A DNA stretch of 64,000 bases from positions 55,859 through 119,858 of the forward strand of contig NZ_JARACO010000011.1 in NCBI RefSeq assembly GCF_028765575.1, read 5' to 3'. Positions 9,081 to 19,290 of the stretch are shown piece by piece. The DNA comes from Aliivibrio sp. S3MY1 (GTDB lineage Bacteria; Pseudomonadota; Gammaproteobacteria; Enterobacterales; Vibrionaceae). Made by a program: the position numbers and the translations under genes. Numbering within the stretch: the first letter of the stretch is position 1; each line of letters opens with the position of its first letter. The notes below the pieces were generated by a model that did no database searches, was not told where the DNA came from, and was given only the letters and a program-made list of their open reading frames with translations.

Positions 9081-10634
9081 ATGACGACTAATATCCACGA
9101 TCAACGCATTCTTATTTTAGATTTTGGTTCTCAATACACGCAGCTTGTTGCGCGTCGTATCCGTGAGATTGGTGTTTACTGTGAACTTTGGAGCTGGGAT
9201 GTAGAAGAATCTGACATCCGTGATTTCAATCCAGATGGCATCATCTTATCTGGTGGTCCTGAAAGTGTGACTGAAGAAAATTCTCCACGTGCACCTCAAT
9301 ATGTATTTGATTCTGGTGTTCCTGTATTTGGTGTGTGTTATGGCATGCAAACAATGGCAGAGCAACTTGGCGGTAAAGTTGCAACATCTACTGAGCGTGA
9401 ATTTGGTTATGCAGCAGTACAAATAACAGGTGAATCAGCGCTGTTTAACGATCTTGAAGTAACTCAAGATGTTTGGATGAGCCACGGTGATAAAGTTGTT
9501 GAAATTCCAGCGGATTTCGTAAAAATTGCAGAGACAGAAACGTGTCCTTATGCTGCAATGGCGAATGAAGAGAAAAAATATTACGGTGTTCAATTTCACC
9601 CAGAAGTAACACACACTAAAAACGGCCTTAAAATGCTTGAGAACTTTGTTCTTAATGTATGTGGTTGTGAAGGTCTGTGGACTTCAGCATCGATTATCGA
9701 AGATGCCGTTGCTCGTATTAAAGAGCAAGTCGGCGATGATGAAGTGATTCTAGGTCTTTCTGGTGGTGTTGATTCATCAGTCGTTGCTATGCTTGCTCAC
9801 CGCGCTATTGGCGATAAGCTAACATGTGTATTTGTTGATAACGGTTTGCTTCGTTTAAATGAAGCTGAACAAGTTATGGAAATGTTTAGCGAAGGTTTTG
9901 GTCTTAAGATCATTCATGTTGAAGCTGAAGAGCGTTTCTTAGCAGCACTTGGTGGTGAATCAGATCCTGAAGCGAAACGTAAGATCATTGGTCACGTATT
10001 TGTAGATATTTTTGATGAAGAATCGAAGAAATTATCAAATGCTAAGTGGCTAGCTCAAGGTACTATCTACCCAGATGTTATCGAGTCAGCAGCATCTAAA
10101 ACAGGTAAAGCGCACGTTATTAAATCCCACCACAACGTTGGGGGTCTTCCTGATGACATGGAAATGGGGCTTGTTGAACCATTACGTGAACTGTTTAAAG
10201 ATGAAGTACGTAAGATCGGTTTAGAATTAGGTCTTCCATACAATATGCTTTATCGTCACCCATTTCCTGGACCAGGCTTAGGCGTTCGTGTTCTTGGTGA
10301 GATTAAGAAAGAGTACTGTGACTTATTACGTCGTGCTGATGCTATCTTCATTGAAGAGTTGCACAATGCGGATCTTTATCACAAAGTATCTCAAGCGTTC
10401 ACTGTGTTCTTGCCAGTACGTTCTGTTGGTGTAATGGGCGATGGTCGTAAATACGATTGGGTTGTTTCTCTACGAGCAGTAGAAACTATCGACTTTATGA
10501 CGGCGCATTGGGCACACTTACCATACGATTTCTTAGGTAAAGTATCTAACCGTATTATCAATGAAGTAAGTGGCATTTCTCGTGTTGTTTACGATATTTC
10601 TGGTAAGCCACCAGCAACAATCGAGTGGGAATAA
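9081..10634 (+). CDS. guaA: GMP synthase (glutamine-hydrolysing)
   Basis: Amination of XMP to GMP with glutamine and ATP. It has 517 residues, fused as usual for bacteria: an N-terminal class I glutamine amidotransferase (nucleophile Cys86 in GVCYGMQ, with the catalytic His/Glu region FHPEV near 174), an ATP-pyrophosphatase domain with the P-loop LSGGVDSS near residue 229, and a C-terminal dimerisation domain ending KPPATIEWE. It follows guaB on the same strand after a structured spacer and is closed by a strong terminator. Confidence 0.98.
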   Translation: MTTNIHDQRILILDFGSQYTQLVARRIREIGVYCELWSWDVEESDIRDFNPDGIILSGGPESVTEENSPRAPQYVFDSGVPVFGVCYGMQTMAEQLGGKVATSTEREFGYAAVQITGESALFNDLEVTQDVWMSHGDKVVEIPADFVKIAETETCPYAAMANEEKKYYGVQFHPEVTHTKNGLKMLENFVLNVCGCEGLWTSASIIEDAVARIKEQVGDDEVILGLSGGVDSSVVAMLAHRAIGDKLTCVFVDNGLLRLNEAEQVMEMFSEGFGLKIIHVEAEERFLAALGGESDPEAKRKIIGHVFVDIFDEESKKLSNAKWLAQGTIYPDVIESAASKTGKAHVIKSHHNVGGLPDDMEMGLVEPLRELFKDEVRKIGLELGLPYNMLYRHPFPGPGLGVRVLGEIKKEYCDLLRRADAIFIEELHNADLYHKVSQAFTVFLPVRSVGVMGDGRKYDWVVSLRAVETIDFMTAHWAHLPYDFLGKVSNRIINEVSGISRVVYDISGKPPATIEWE

Positions 10635-10659
10635 TCCCTGATTCTGATTTAATTTAAGA

Positions 10660-10683
10660 AAGCGCCGAAAGGCGCTTTTTTTG
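10660..10683 (+). terminator. Rho-independent terminator after guaA
   Basis: The stem AAGCGCC/GGCGCTT with a GAAA tetraloop is followed by a T-tract. Confidence 0.92.
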
Positions 10684-10688
10684 TTTCA

Positions 10689-10703
10689 ATTGTAAATTAC
10701 AAT
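10689..10703. promoter_or_regulatory. Palindrome upstream of the abgT-like gene
   Basis: ATTGTAAATTACAAT is a perfect 7+1+7 palindrome about 200 bp before the transporter start. It may be an operator for an unknown regulator, or chance in AT-rich DNA. Confidence 0.3.
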
Positions 10704-10902
10704 GAGTTGCGTTGTTAGTTATATGTTTCAGTGAAAACTTATCTTACAAAATTTATGTTTGTACTTCTAAATTATTCAACTAAATACTCTATTTATTCTT
10801 TAAGTGGTTTACACTGTTTCGGCAAAAGAAAAGTTAAGAGAAGTCACATAATTTCCAAATTCTTTTCTGAAAATACAACATTAATAATAGATGGAGTTAC
10901 GG

Positions 10903-12462
10903 ATGAGTAACCAAGCAGCAGAGAAAGCATCTAAGCCAAGTGGTATGGATCGTTTTCTAAATACAATCGAACGAGTAGGTAACAAGATCCCAGATCCTGC
11001 ACTACTGTTTTTCTGGGGCCTTTTAATTGTTTGGGGCCTTTCAGCGCTATTATCACAAGTACAATTTGACTTGATTCATCCTGTTACTCAAGATGCTGTT
11101 CAAGTGAAAAACCTGTTAACGGGTGACTCTTTAGCAAACTTTTTAGCAACTATGGTGAAGAACTTCACAGGCTTTGCTCCACTAGGTATCGTATTAGTAG
11201 CGATGTTAGGTGTTGGTGTTGCTGACTCTTCAGGCTTTATTCAAACTGGCCTAAAGAAAATGCTGAATTTCACACCAGCTAAACTATTAACGCCAATGCT
11301 TATTCTTGTTGCTATCGTTTCACACACAGCAGCAGATGCCGGTTACGTTTTAGTTATTCCACTGGGTGGTATTATTTTCCACGCGGCAGGTCGTCACCCA
11401 TTAGCGGGTATCGCCGCTGCATTTGCGGGTGTATCTGGTGGTTTCTCTGCAAACTTTATCCCATCGGGAATCGATCCATTACTGGCTGGCTTTACACAAA
11501 CAGCAGCACAAGTACTAGATACGACTTACATTGTTAACCCATTAGCAAACATTTACTTTACAGGCCTTTCTTCAATTTTAATTGTTGTGATTGGTTGGTA
11601 TGTAACAGATAAAATTATCGAACCGCGTTTAGCAAATACACCAGTTGATAAAGATGCAGAAACAGCACCAGATTTAGGCTCTTTTACAGAGATAGAATCA
11701 AAAGCATTTAAGTTCGCAGGTTGGGCAATGGTTGCTGGTATCGCACTGTTGATTGCACTTATTTATCCTGAAGATTCAGCACTGCGTTCTCCTGATGGTC
11801 AAATTACGTCGTTCTCAGCGCCTTTAATGCAGTCAATTGTACCGCTTATTTTCATTCTGTTTATTATTCCAGGTATTGTTTACGGACGTGTATCAGGTAC
11901 ATTTAAAAGCAGTAATGATGTAATTAAAGCAATGTCAGAAACGATGGGCACGATGGGGGCATATATGGTTATGTCATTCTTCTGTGCGCAGTTCTTAGTT
12001 GCTTTTAGCCAATCAAACATCGGTACAATTTTAGCTATGTACGGTGCTGATTTCTTAAAAGCATTAGATCTTCCTGGCCAATTAACGATTATTGGTATGA
12101 TCTTACTAACGGCATTCGTTAACTTGCTTATCGGTTCGGCATCAGCGAAATGGGCTCTAATTGGTCCTGTATTAGTGCCAATGTTAATGGGTGTTGGTAT
12201 CTCTCCTGAGCTATCTCAAGCGGCATACCGTGTAGGTGATTCTGTTTCAAACATCATCTCACCATTAATGGTATTCTTCCCGTTAGTTGTGGTTTACTGC
12301 CAGCGCTATGTTAAATCAACGGGTATCGGTACATTGGCTTCTCTAATGATGCCTTTCTCTATCGCAATGCTAATTGGTTGGACAATCTTCTTACTGGCAT
12401 ACTGGGCTCTAGGCATTCCACTAGGTATCCAAGCGCCATACACATATAACCTTCCAGGTTAA
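10903..12462 (+). CDS. abgT: AbgT-family transporter
   Basis: Inner-membrane transporter of the AbgT family, whose characterised members move p-aminobenzoyl-glutamate (a folate breakdown product) or export antimetabolites such as sulfonamides. It has 519 residues from the ATG at 10903, chosen because GGAG lies 8 nt upstream; the ATG at 10891 has no ribosome site. The protein is very hydrophobic with about a dozen membrane segments and family-typical conserved stretches (VSHTAADAGYVLVIPLGG, GGFSANFIPSGIDPLLAGFT, SASAKWALIGPVLVPML). No peptidase partners (abgAB) are nearby. The substrate is uncertain. Confidence 0.88.
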   Translation: MSNQAAEKASKPSGMDRFLNTIERVGNKIPDPALLFFWGLLIVWGLSALLSQVQFDLIHPVTQDAVQVKNLLTGDSLANFLATMVKNFTGFAPLGIVLVAMLGVGVADSSGFIQTGLKKMLNFTPAKLLTPMLILVAIVSHTAADAGYVLVIPLGGIIFHAAGRHPLAGIAAAFAGVSGGFSANFIPSGIDPLLAGFTQTAAQVLDTTYIVNPLANIYFTGLSSILIVVIGWYVTDKIIEPRLANTPVDKDAETAPDLGSFTEIESKAFKFAGWAMVAGIALLIALIYPEDSALRSPDGQITSFSAPLMQSIVPLIFILFIIPGIVYGRVSGTFKSSNDVIKAMSETMGTMGAYMVMSFFCAQFLVAFSQSNIGTILAMYGADFLKALDLPGQLTIIGMILLTAFVNLLIGSASAKWALIGPVLVPMLMGVGISPELSQAAYRVGDSVSNIISPLMVFFPLVVVYCQRYVKSTGIGTLASLMMPFSIAMLIGWTIFLLAYWALGIPLGIQAPYTYNLPG

Positions 12463-12478
12463 TTTGTATTAGTAAAAT

Positions 12479-12516
12479 AAAAGCCCTGAGAATATTGAGT
12501 TCTCAGGGCTTTTTTA
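12479..12516. terminator. Bidirectional terminator, abgT / YheO-type regulator
   Basis: A 14-bp stem (AAAAGCCCTGAGAA / TTCTCAGGGCTTTT) with T-tracts on both strands lies between convergent genes. Confidence 0.92.
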
Positions 12517-12539
12517 TGAGAGTAAAAAAGGGGGGGGGA

Positions 12540-13175
12540 TTACTTAAATTTTCTTAGATAACGATAAACAGAGTCTTTAGATACATTAAGAATATTGGCA
12601 GTTATTTGAGTCGCATCTTTTATATTAAACGCCCCTTGGTGATGTAAGCGCTCAACAATGGTTCTTACTCTTCGAGACACTGCAATATTTTCGTCTTCTA
12701 ATACTTCACTTTGTATTCTAGCTATCGAATCTGTCAGCATTTCAATGCTGTCTTTGGCAAAGGTTTCTGGTGACGCGGCTAGTTGATTTGCTTGTGGGAA
12801 TAGGTCCATAAAGAAGCTATTCATTGGCACATCAAGATTAGAATTAATGCAAAGTAAAGCGATAGGAACTCCTGCCTCATTTCGAATCATTGAAGTAACA
12901 GAACGCATTAACTCCCCTTTCTCTGTTCGGGTGAAATAAGGGGTTGATACATCGGATCCTGTTTTCAATTTTTCTAGCGCAAGATTGGTAATAGGTGCAC
13001 CTATACCGCGACCAGTGACATGGCCATTAGCAATTTTAATGATTGATGGATTATCAGAATCAAGAGAGTGCAGTACCACTTCAACATGTTTTCCAAACAT
13101 AGCAGCAATGCCATCAACAATACTATAAGTTGATTTCAGTATGAGTGTATCGGCAGTAGAGAGTTTATGTAGCAT
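12540..13175 (-). CDS. YheO/DauR-type transcriptional regulator
   Basis: Predicted DNA-binding regulator of 211 residues. It has a YheO-like PAS domain (about 10-125, including the YheO-type VLHSLDSDNPSIIKIANGHVTGR region) and a C-terminal helix-turn-helix (about 160-211, ending SKDSVYRYLRKFK) of the DauR type. It lies 60 bp downstream of cyuA on the same strand with a hairpin in between, so it may be the last gene of ridA-cyuA-regulator. By position it is the likely controller of the cysteine locus; that is inference. DauR itself controls D-arginine use in Pseudomonas. Confidence 0.85.
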   Translation of the reverse strand: MLHKLSTADTLILKSTYSIVDGIAAMFGKHVEVVLHSLDSDNPSIIKIANGHVTGRGIGAPITNLALEKLKTGSDVSTPYFTRTEKGELMRSVTSMIRNEAGVPIALLCINSNLDVPMNSFFMDLFPQANQLAASPETFAKDSIEMLTDSIARIQSEVLEDENIAVSRRVRTIVERLHHQGAFNIKDATQITANILNVSKDSVYRYLRKFK

Positions 13176-13203
13176 ATGTTTTCTTTATGTTGGTAAAAAG
13201 ATG

Positions 13204-13233
13204 ATGTCACTTAGCATGTAAGTGACATTTTTT
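13204..13233. terminator. Stem-loop between cyuA and the regulator gene
   Basis: A 10-bp perfect stem ATGTCACTTA/TAAGTGACAT with a 5-nt loop. The best T-tract is on the plus strand. In the minus direction only a short TTTTT follows after several bases, so it may act as a partial terminator that lowers regulator expression. Confidence 0.5.
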
Positions 13234-13235
13234 CA

Positions 13236-14513
13236 TTATGACGCCATTATTTCAATGATTTCATGATCAATATTTGGCATTCCTGTGGTTATCATTCTAC
13301 CGATGTTTTTAATGGTTTTTTCGACATCTTCAGCAATAACCCCCTGTTTTGTTACGCAGTGATTATTCAAAGCGAGTAGGGATGATTTCATTGCTGATTG
13401 GGCACTGCTGCCTACTTTCATCGCACAGGTTGATTTCGCCCCATCACAGATCATACCGCTAGTATCACTAATGGTGTTTTGAATGGCAGAGCAAGATTGT
13501 TCGAATGTACCACCTGCCAAATATACCATCGCCATCGCTGCTGCTGCAGAGGTTACGGCATTGCCACAAAATGCGGATAGTGGTGGGTAATGAGATTTGA
13601 TGTAAATAGCGCCAAGGTGACTCATAATAAACGCTCTTGCTAATGCTTCTTCATCGGCATTATAAAAATCAGCCATTTTAACGACAGGAATTGTTGCAGC
13701 GATACCTTGATTACCGCTGCCATAATTAGACATCGCAGGTAAGGTTGCACCGCCCATTCGAGCATCAGATGCCGCAGAGGTATAGATTAAAATATCACTG
13801 TCTAAACTTTTTGAAAGCAGCCCTGTATCTATGTTCTTTTGATAAGTACGGCCCACCTCTAAGCCGTATGGGTTATCCAATCCTTCTTGAGCAAGAGCAA
13901 TATTAAGCTCTTTAGCTTCAAGGATAAATTTAATGTCATCAAAGTTGGCTTGAGTAGCGAAATCATAAATCGAGGAAATAGTGATATCGACGCCATCACA
14001 AATAGAAGCGGTAGAGGCTTTTGGTAATGAAGAATCAAGGGAAAAAATGACATTACCATCAAGTCGTTTTTCTACAATGAGGGTATGACCTCCACTGATA
14101 GTGACTTCTGCGTGATGTTGTGAGCCTTTAACGATAACACGGCAATAGATAAATTCATCTGTTGCTTCTCGTTTTACTTGAACTTTCCCTGCATCAATAA
14201 GCTGTTGTGCTGCATTTACTTGAGATTCTGTCAGTTTTGCAAGTACTTCTAACCCTGCTTCAGGGTTTCCACCAGTGGCGCCTGCAGCCGCTGCAATAGC
14301 AAGACCAACTCTACCTGTTCTTGGAACAAAAACACCCATACTATTTTTATACAAATTATCAGAGACAAAAACATCAATCGTATCTGCTTTTTCTCCTAGC
14401 ATTTGTGTTGCTACGCTTGTTGCATAGGCTGCACAAATAGGTTCAGTACAGCCAAGAGCAGGTTTTACGACACTTTTTAAAATAGTAATGTATTGCTTCC
14501 AGGTAGAGTTCAT
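13236..14513 (-). CDS. cyuA: L-cysteine desulfidase, CyuA/YhaM family (UPF0597)
   Basis: Predicted iron-sulfur L-cysteine desulfidase, which degrades cysteine to sulfide, ammonia and pyruvate. It has 425 residues from the ATG at 14513, chosen over the GTG at 14522 because AGG lies 8 nt upstream. Conserved cysteines of the family are present: Cys22/Cys27 in [13 protein letters not shown], a cysteine in [11 protein letters not shown], and two in [13 protein letters not shown]. It lies 22 bp after ridA and is followed by the regulator gene. The divergent permease gene completes a cyuAP-like unit. The family call is firm; the exact substrate is by homology to E. coli YhaM. Confidence 0.87.
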   Translation of the reverse strand: MNSTWKQYITILKSVVKPALGCTEPICAAYATSVATQMLGEKADTIDVFVSDNLYKNSMGVFVPRTGRVGLAIAAAAGATGGNPEAGLEVLAKLTESQVNAAQQLIDAGKVQVKREATDEFIYCRVIVKGSQHHAEVTISGGHTLIVEKRLDGNVIFSLDSSLPKASTASICDGVDITISSIYDFATQANFDDIKFILEAKELNIALAQEGLDNPYGLEVGRTYQKNIDTGLLSKSLDSDILIYTSAASDARMGGATLPAMSNYGSGNQGIAATIPVVKMADFYNADEEALARAFIMSHLGAIYIKSHYPPLSAFCGNAVTSAAAAMAMVYLAGGTFEQSCSAIQNTISDTSGMICDGAKSTCAMKVGSSAQSAMKSSLLALNNHCVTKQGVIAEDVEKTIKNIGRMITTGMPNIDHEIIEIMAS

Positions 14514-14535
14514 TTTGTTCACCTTTATCTAATTA

Positions 14536-14916
14536 TTATTTTTGATGCGCAATTGCTTCAACTTCAACTAATACGCCAAGCGGAAGATCTTTTACCGCAA
14601 AGCAAGAGCGTGCAGGGCAGTCGGTATGGAAAACGGTTTTATATACTTCATTAAATGCCGCGAAATCAGTGATATTAGCAAGGTAGCAGGTTGTTTTTAA
14701 AACGGTATTTACATCACCGTCAGCAGCTTCGATTACTGAAATTAGGTTTTTAAGAGACATTTCAGATTGAGCGGTAATCCCCCCATCGACAACAGAACCG
14801 GTAGAACCATCTACTGGTAATTGACCTGATGTAAAGATAAGACCATTAAATGCGGTGCCATGAGAGTATGGACCGATTGCTTCTGGTGCTGATTTTGCCA
14901 CGATAATTTGCTTCAT
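14536..14916 (-). CDS. ridA: RidA/YjgF-family enamine/imine deaminase
   Basis: 126-residue RidA-family protein that hydrolyses reactive enamines such as 2-aminoacrylate to ketoacids and ammonia. It carries the family signatures AIGPYSHGTAFNGLIFTSGQLP near the N-terminus and the conserved Arg of CPARSCFAVKDLP. The ATG at 14916 has an AGGG ribosome site. It is the first gene of a minus-strand unit with cyuA only 22 bp away. Because cysteine desulfidation passes through 2-aminoacrylate, its placement suggests dedicated detoxification at the source. TdcF-type members look similar. Confidence 0.9.
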   Translation of the reverse strand: MKQIIVAKSAPEAIGPYSHGTAFNGLIFTSGQLPVDGSTGSVVDGGITAQSEMSLKNLISVIEAADGDVNTVLKTTCYLANITDFAAFNEVYKTVFHTDCPARSCFAVKDLPLGVLVEVEAIAHQK

Positions 14917-14933
14917 ATGTATTACCCTTTCTT

Positions 14934-15144
14934 TTGCAACTATTGTTGATTTTAAGTGTTATTTTGAATTATGCAAAAATAATTGCATTAAATTAATGAA
15001 ATTGAATTTATGCTTATTTGCAAAGGATTGCAATGACTTTGCAGCATTTTTTTGTTTGTTTTACGAACTGAGATCTTGTTATCATTTCAAATAAAATTGC
15101 ATTGTTATTTTTAAATTAGAGAGTAAATTCTTCAAAAGTTGCAA
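14934..15144. promoter_or_regulatory. TGCA-motif array in the ridA / permease divergent promoter
   Basis: Eight TTGCA/TGCAA motifs lie in about 210 bp of AT-rich DNA, with TGCA cores starting at 14935, 14972, 14984, 15019, 15029, 15040, 15098 and 15140. Three successive cores (15019, 15029, 15040) are 10-11 bp apart, on one face of the helix. They are probably operators shared by the divergent transcripts; the bound protein is unknown. Confidence 0.45.
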
Positions 15145-15209
15145 AATTGGCGGCGGTTTGTCGCTTTGACATTATAAAAATAGTGAACCCTACAAAGATG
15201 GAGTTTTAT

Positions 15210-16514
15210 ATGAACACAGCTACATTAGCAGGACTTGGTCGTGGTCAAAGTGATATGACGGATTCTGAATGGAAAAAGGCCACCAAATTCGATAGCGTTG
15301 ACATTGGTTGGATTGTTATCAGTATTGGTATGGCAATAGGGGCTGGGATCGTATTCTTGCCTGTTCAAGTTGGGATCATGGGGATTTGGGTTTTTCTTCT
15401 GTCTTCAATTATTGGTTATCCAGCGATGTATTTGTTTCAAAAACTTTTTATCAACACCCTTGCTGAAGCAAAAACGTGTACCGATTATCCTGGTGTAATT
15501 ACTGGATATTTAGGTAAAAACTGGGGTGTAGCTTTAGGAGCTCTTTATTTCATTATGTTGGTTATTTGGGTATTGGTTTACTCATTAGCAGTAACCAATG
15601 ACAGTTCTTCTTATCTGCACTCGTTTGGCGTTACTGAAGGGCATTTAAATGAGAATGTTTTCTATGGTTTAGGGCTGATCTGTGCTCTTGCTTTTATTGG
15701 ATCTAAAGGTGAGAAGTTACTATTTAAACTGTCTGGTTTTATGGCTGTAACGGTACTTTCATTAGTTGCTGTTATGGGATTATTACTGGTTTCTCGCTGG
15801 GATTTTGCTAACGTTCCTGCCATTGGTTCGTTTGGTCCAATGCTAAAAGATGCGATTATCACGCTTCCATTTACACTAACGTCTATTCTTTTTATTCAAT
15901 CTCTTAGTCCTATGGTTATCTCATACCGTTCACGTGAGACATCAATTGACGTTGCGCGTTATAAATCACTAAGAGCGATGAACATTGCTTTTGCTATCTT
16001 ATTTGTGGTTGTTTTCTTCTTTGCAGTGTCATTTACCTTTGCTATCAGTCAAGAGCAAGCCGTAGAAGCGATGAATAAAAACATCTCCGCTCTCGCTATT
16101 ATTGCTCATTATTTCCCTGGAAGCTGGGCAACTATTACAGGCATCGTGATTAATATTTTTGCTGTCGTAACGTCATTCTTTGGTGTATTTATGGCCTTCC
16201 AAGAAGCGTGTCGTGGTTTAGCGATGAATATTTTACTAAGACGTATGGATGAGTCGGCGATTAACAAAGAGTTAGTTAATAAACTTATCACGGTCTTTAT
16301 AGTTTTACTGGCTTGGTCTGCTGTCGCATTAAATGCACCTATTCTCTCTTTTACATCAATTTGTAGCCCTGTATTTGGTTTAGTTGGCTGTTTAATTCCA
16401 GCTTACCTTGTTCATAAAGTACCAACGCTTCATAAATATAAAGGATTATCAACGAACTTAATTATTGTTACAGGTATTCTTCTTTGTATCTCTCCTGTGT
16501 TAGCGTTTATCTAA
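15210..16514 (+). CDS. cyuP: HAAAP-family amino-acid permease, CyuP/SdaC-like
   Basis: Inner-membrane amino-acid:proton (or sodium) symporter of the hydroxy/aromatic amino acid permease family, similar to YhaO (CyuP) and the serine permease SdaC. It has 434 residues from the ATG at 15210, which has GGAG 6 nt upstream; longer frames start in an implausible TTG. It has about eleven membrane segments beginning DIGWIVISIGMAIGAGIVFLP (about 28-48). It is divergent from ridA-cyuA, which points to cysteine (or serine) import feeding the desulfidase. Substrate by context only. Confidence 0.82.
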   Translation: MNTATLAGLGRGQSDMTDSEWKKATKFDSVDIGWIVISIGMAIGAGIVFLPVQVGIMGIWVFLLSSIIGYPAMYLFQKLFINTLAEAKTCTDYPGVITGYLGKNWGVALGALYFIMLVIWVLVYSLAVTNDSSSYLHSFGVTEGHLNENVFYGLGLICALAFIGSKGEKLLFKLSGFMAVTVLSLVAVMGLLLVSRWDFANVPAIGSFGPMLKDAIITLPFTLTSILFIQSLSPMVISYRSRETSIDVARYKSLRAMNIAFAILFVVVFFFAVSFTFAISQEQAVEAMNKNISALAIIAHYFPGSWATITGIVINIFAVVTSFFGVFMAFQEACRGLAMNILLRRMDESAINKELVNKLITVFIVLLAWSAVALNAPILSFTSICSPVFGLVGCLIPAYLVHKVPTLHKYKGLSTNLIIVTGILLCISPVLAFI

Positions 16515-16540
16515 TTATAGACAATTACGATATAGACATG

Positions 16541-16580
16541 AAAAATCCCAGAGAAGGAGAACCTGCTCTGGGATTTTTCT
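16541..16580. terminator. Bidirectional terminator, permease / fghA
   Basis: A 13-bp perfect stem AAAAATCCCAGAG/CTCTGGGATTTTT lies between convergent genes. Confidence 0.92.
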
Positions 16581-16610
16581 ATTTATGATTTTGCTTATCT
16601 TAAATCAGTA

Positions 16611-17453
16611 TTATTTATTTAAATGAGCTGCGTGAAACTCTAAATGCTCATCAATAAATGTCGAAATAAAGAAGTAGCTGTGGTCGTAACCAGGTTGCAT
16701 TCTTACTTCTACATCCGCACCTGATTGCTCTGCGGAAGAAAGTAGGTATTCAGGTTTTAGTTGTTCTTCTAAGAAGCCATCCGCTTCACCTTGGTCAACT
16801 AAAATTGGTAAGTTAGAGCCTTTTTTCAGAAGCTCAGAGCTATCGTATTCTTTCCAACTCTCTTTATTATCACCAAGATATAGGCCTAATGCTTTTTGAC
16901 CCCAAGGACAATTGATTGGGCTAGATATAGGGCTAAATGCAGAGATAGACTGATATGCATTTTGGTTTTTCAAGCCAATGGTAATTGCACCATGACCACC
17001 CATGCTATGACCAGAAATTGATTTTTTATCTGATACAGGGAAGTGCTCTTCGATTAACGATGGGAGCTCTTTTGTCACATAGTCATACATTTGATAATGA
17101 CGATTCCAAGGGGCTTGAGTTGCATTTAAGTAGAACCCAGCACCTAAACCAAAGTCGTAAGCACCTTCTGCGTCATCAGCAACATCTTCACCACGAGGGC
17201 TTGTATCCATTGCAACAATCGCAATGCCTAATTCAGCCGCTTTTTTGAATGCGCCTGCTTTTTGCATGAAGTTTTCATCAGTGCAAGTTAGGCCTGATAA
17301 CCAGTATAAAACAGGAACAGGGTTTGTTTCAGAAGCGTTTGCAGGTAGAAAAATAGCAAAGCGCATAGTGCAATTTAATGCTGATGATGTGTGTGTATAT
17401 TGTTTGTGCCAACCACCGGCAACTTTTGCTTGGCTGATATTTTCGATTGTCAT
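16611..17453 (-). CDS. fghA: S-formylglutathione hydrolase (esterase D)
   Basis: Serine hydrolase releasing formate and glutathione from S-formylglutathione, the second step of glutathione-dependent formaldehyde detoxification. It has 280 residues from the ATG at 17453. This start is preferred because the protein then begins MTIENISQAKV and has an AGGG-type ribosome site, while the upstream ATG at 17480 has none. The alpha/beta-hydrolase nucleophile is Ser150 in GHSMGGHG; the likely acid is the Asp of DQGEADGF and the base the His of GYDHSYFF. It lies 218 bp downstream of adhC copy 1 on the same strand, the natural partner enzyme. Confidence 0.95.
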   Translation of the reverse strand: MTIENISQAKVAGGWHKQYTHTSSALNCTMRFAIFLPANASETNPVPVLYWLSGLTCTDENFMQKAGAFKKAAELGIAIVAMDTSPRGEDVADDAEGAYDFGLGAGFYLNATQAPWNRHYQMYDYVTKELPSLIEEHFPVSDKKSISGHSMGGHGAITIGLKNQNAYQSISAFSPISSPINCPWGQKALGLYLGDNKESWKEYDSSELLKKGSNLPILVDQGEADGFLEEQLKPEYLLSSAEQSGADVEVRMQPGYDHSYFFISTFIDEHLEFHAAHLNK

Positions 17454-17640
17454 GATGAGCCCTTTTATATATTGATTCATATCAGCGAGATCACTGTATT
17501 GAATAGGAATCTACTGGTTGATTTTAAAGTGCTTTAAATAAAGAATGAAACACTCAGTAAGCTTACCTATAGATTGCGCCACCCACGCAGATAAACATAC
17601 TGTCTTGATATAAAGCACTTAGAGATCAAAAGTAGAATAA

Positions 17641-17661
17641 GGGGTTAGAGAATCTAGCCCC
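17641..17661 (-). terminator. Possible terminator after adhC copy 1
   Basis: A 9-bp stem GGGGTTAGA/TCTAGCCCC with a GAA loop lies in the adhC-fghA gap, with a moderately T-rich stretch downstream on the minus strand. If active, it would partly uncouple fghA from adhC. Confidence 0.5.
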
Positions 17662-17669
17662 TCATTTTT

Positions 17670-19253
<1,584 letters not shown>

Positions 19254-19281
19254 AAAGCCCTCTAAATATGAGGGCTTTTTA
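19254..19281 (-). terminator. Terminator after the symporter gene
   Basis: A 9-bp stem AAAGCCCTC/GAGGGCTTT with a TAAATAT loop lies 10 bp beyond the symporter stop. T-runs occur on both strands and the plus-strand run is longer. Confidence 0.75.
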
Positions 19282-19290
19282 TTATTGAAA

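Noticed and set aside
10850..10870. CRP site before abgT
   Set aside because: Only one half-site (TCACA) is good; the partner half does not match TGTGA.
15147..15209. N-terminal extension of the cyuP-like permease from a TTG
   Set aside because: The ATG at 15210 has GGAG at good spacing and the extension is not permease-like.
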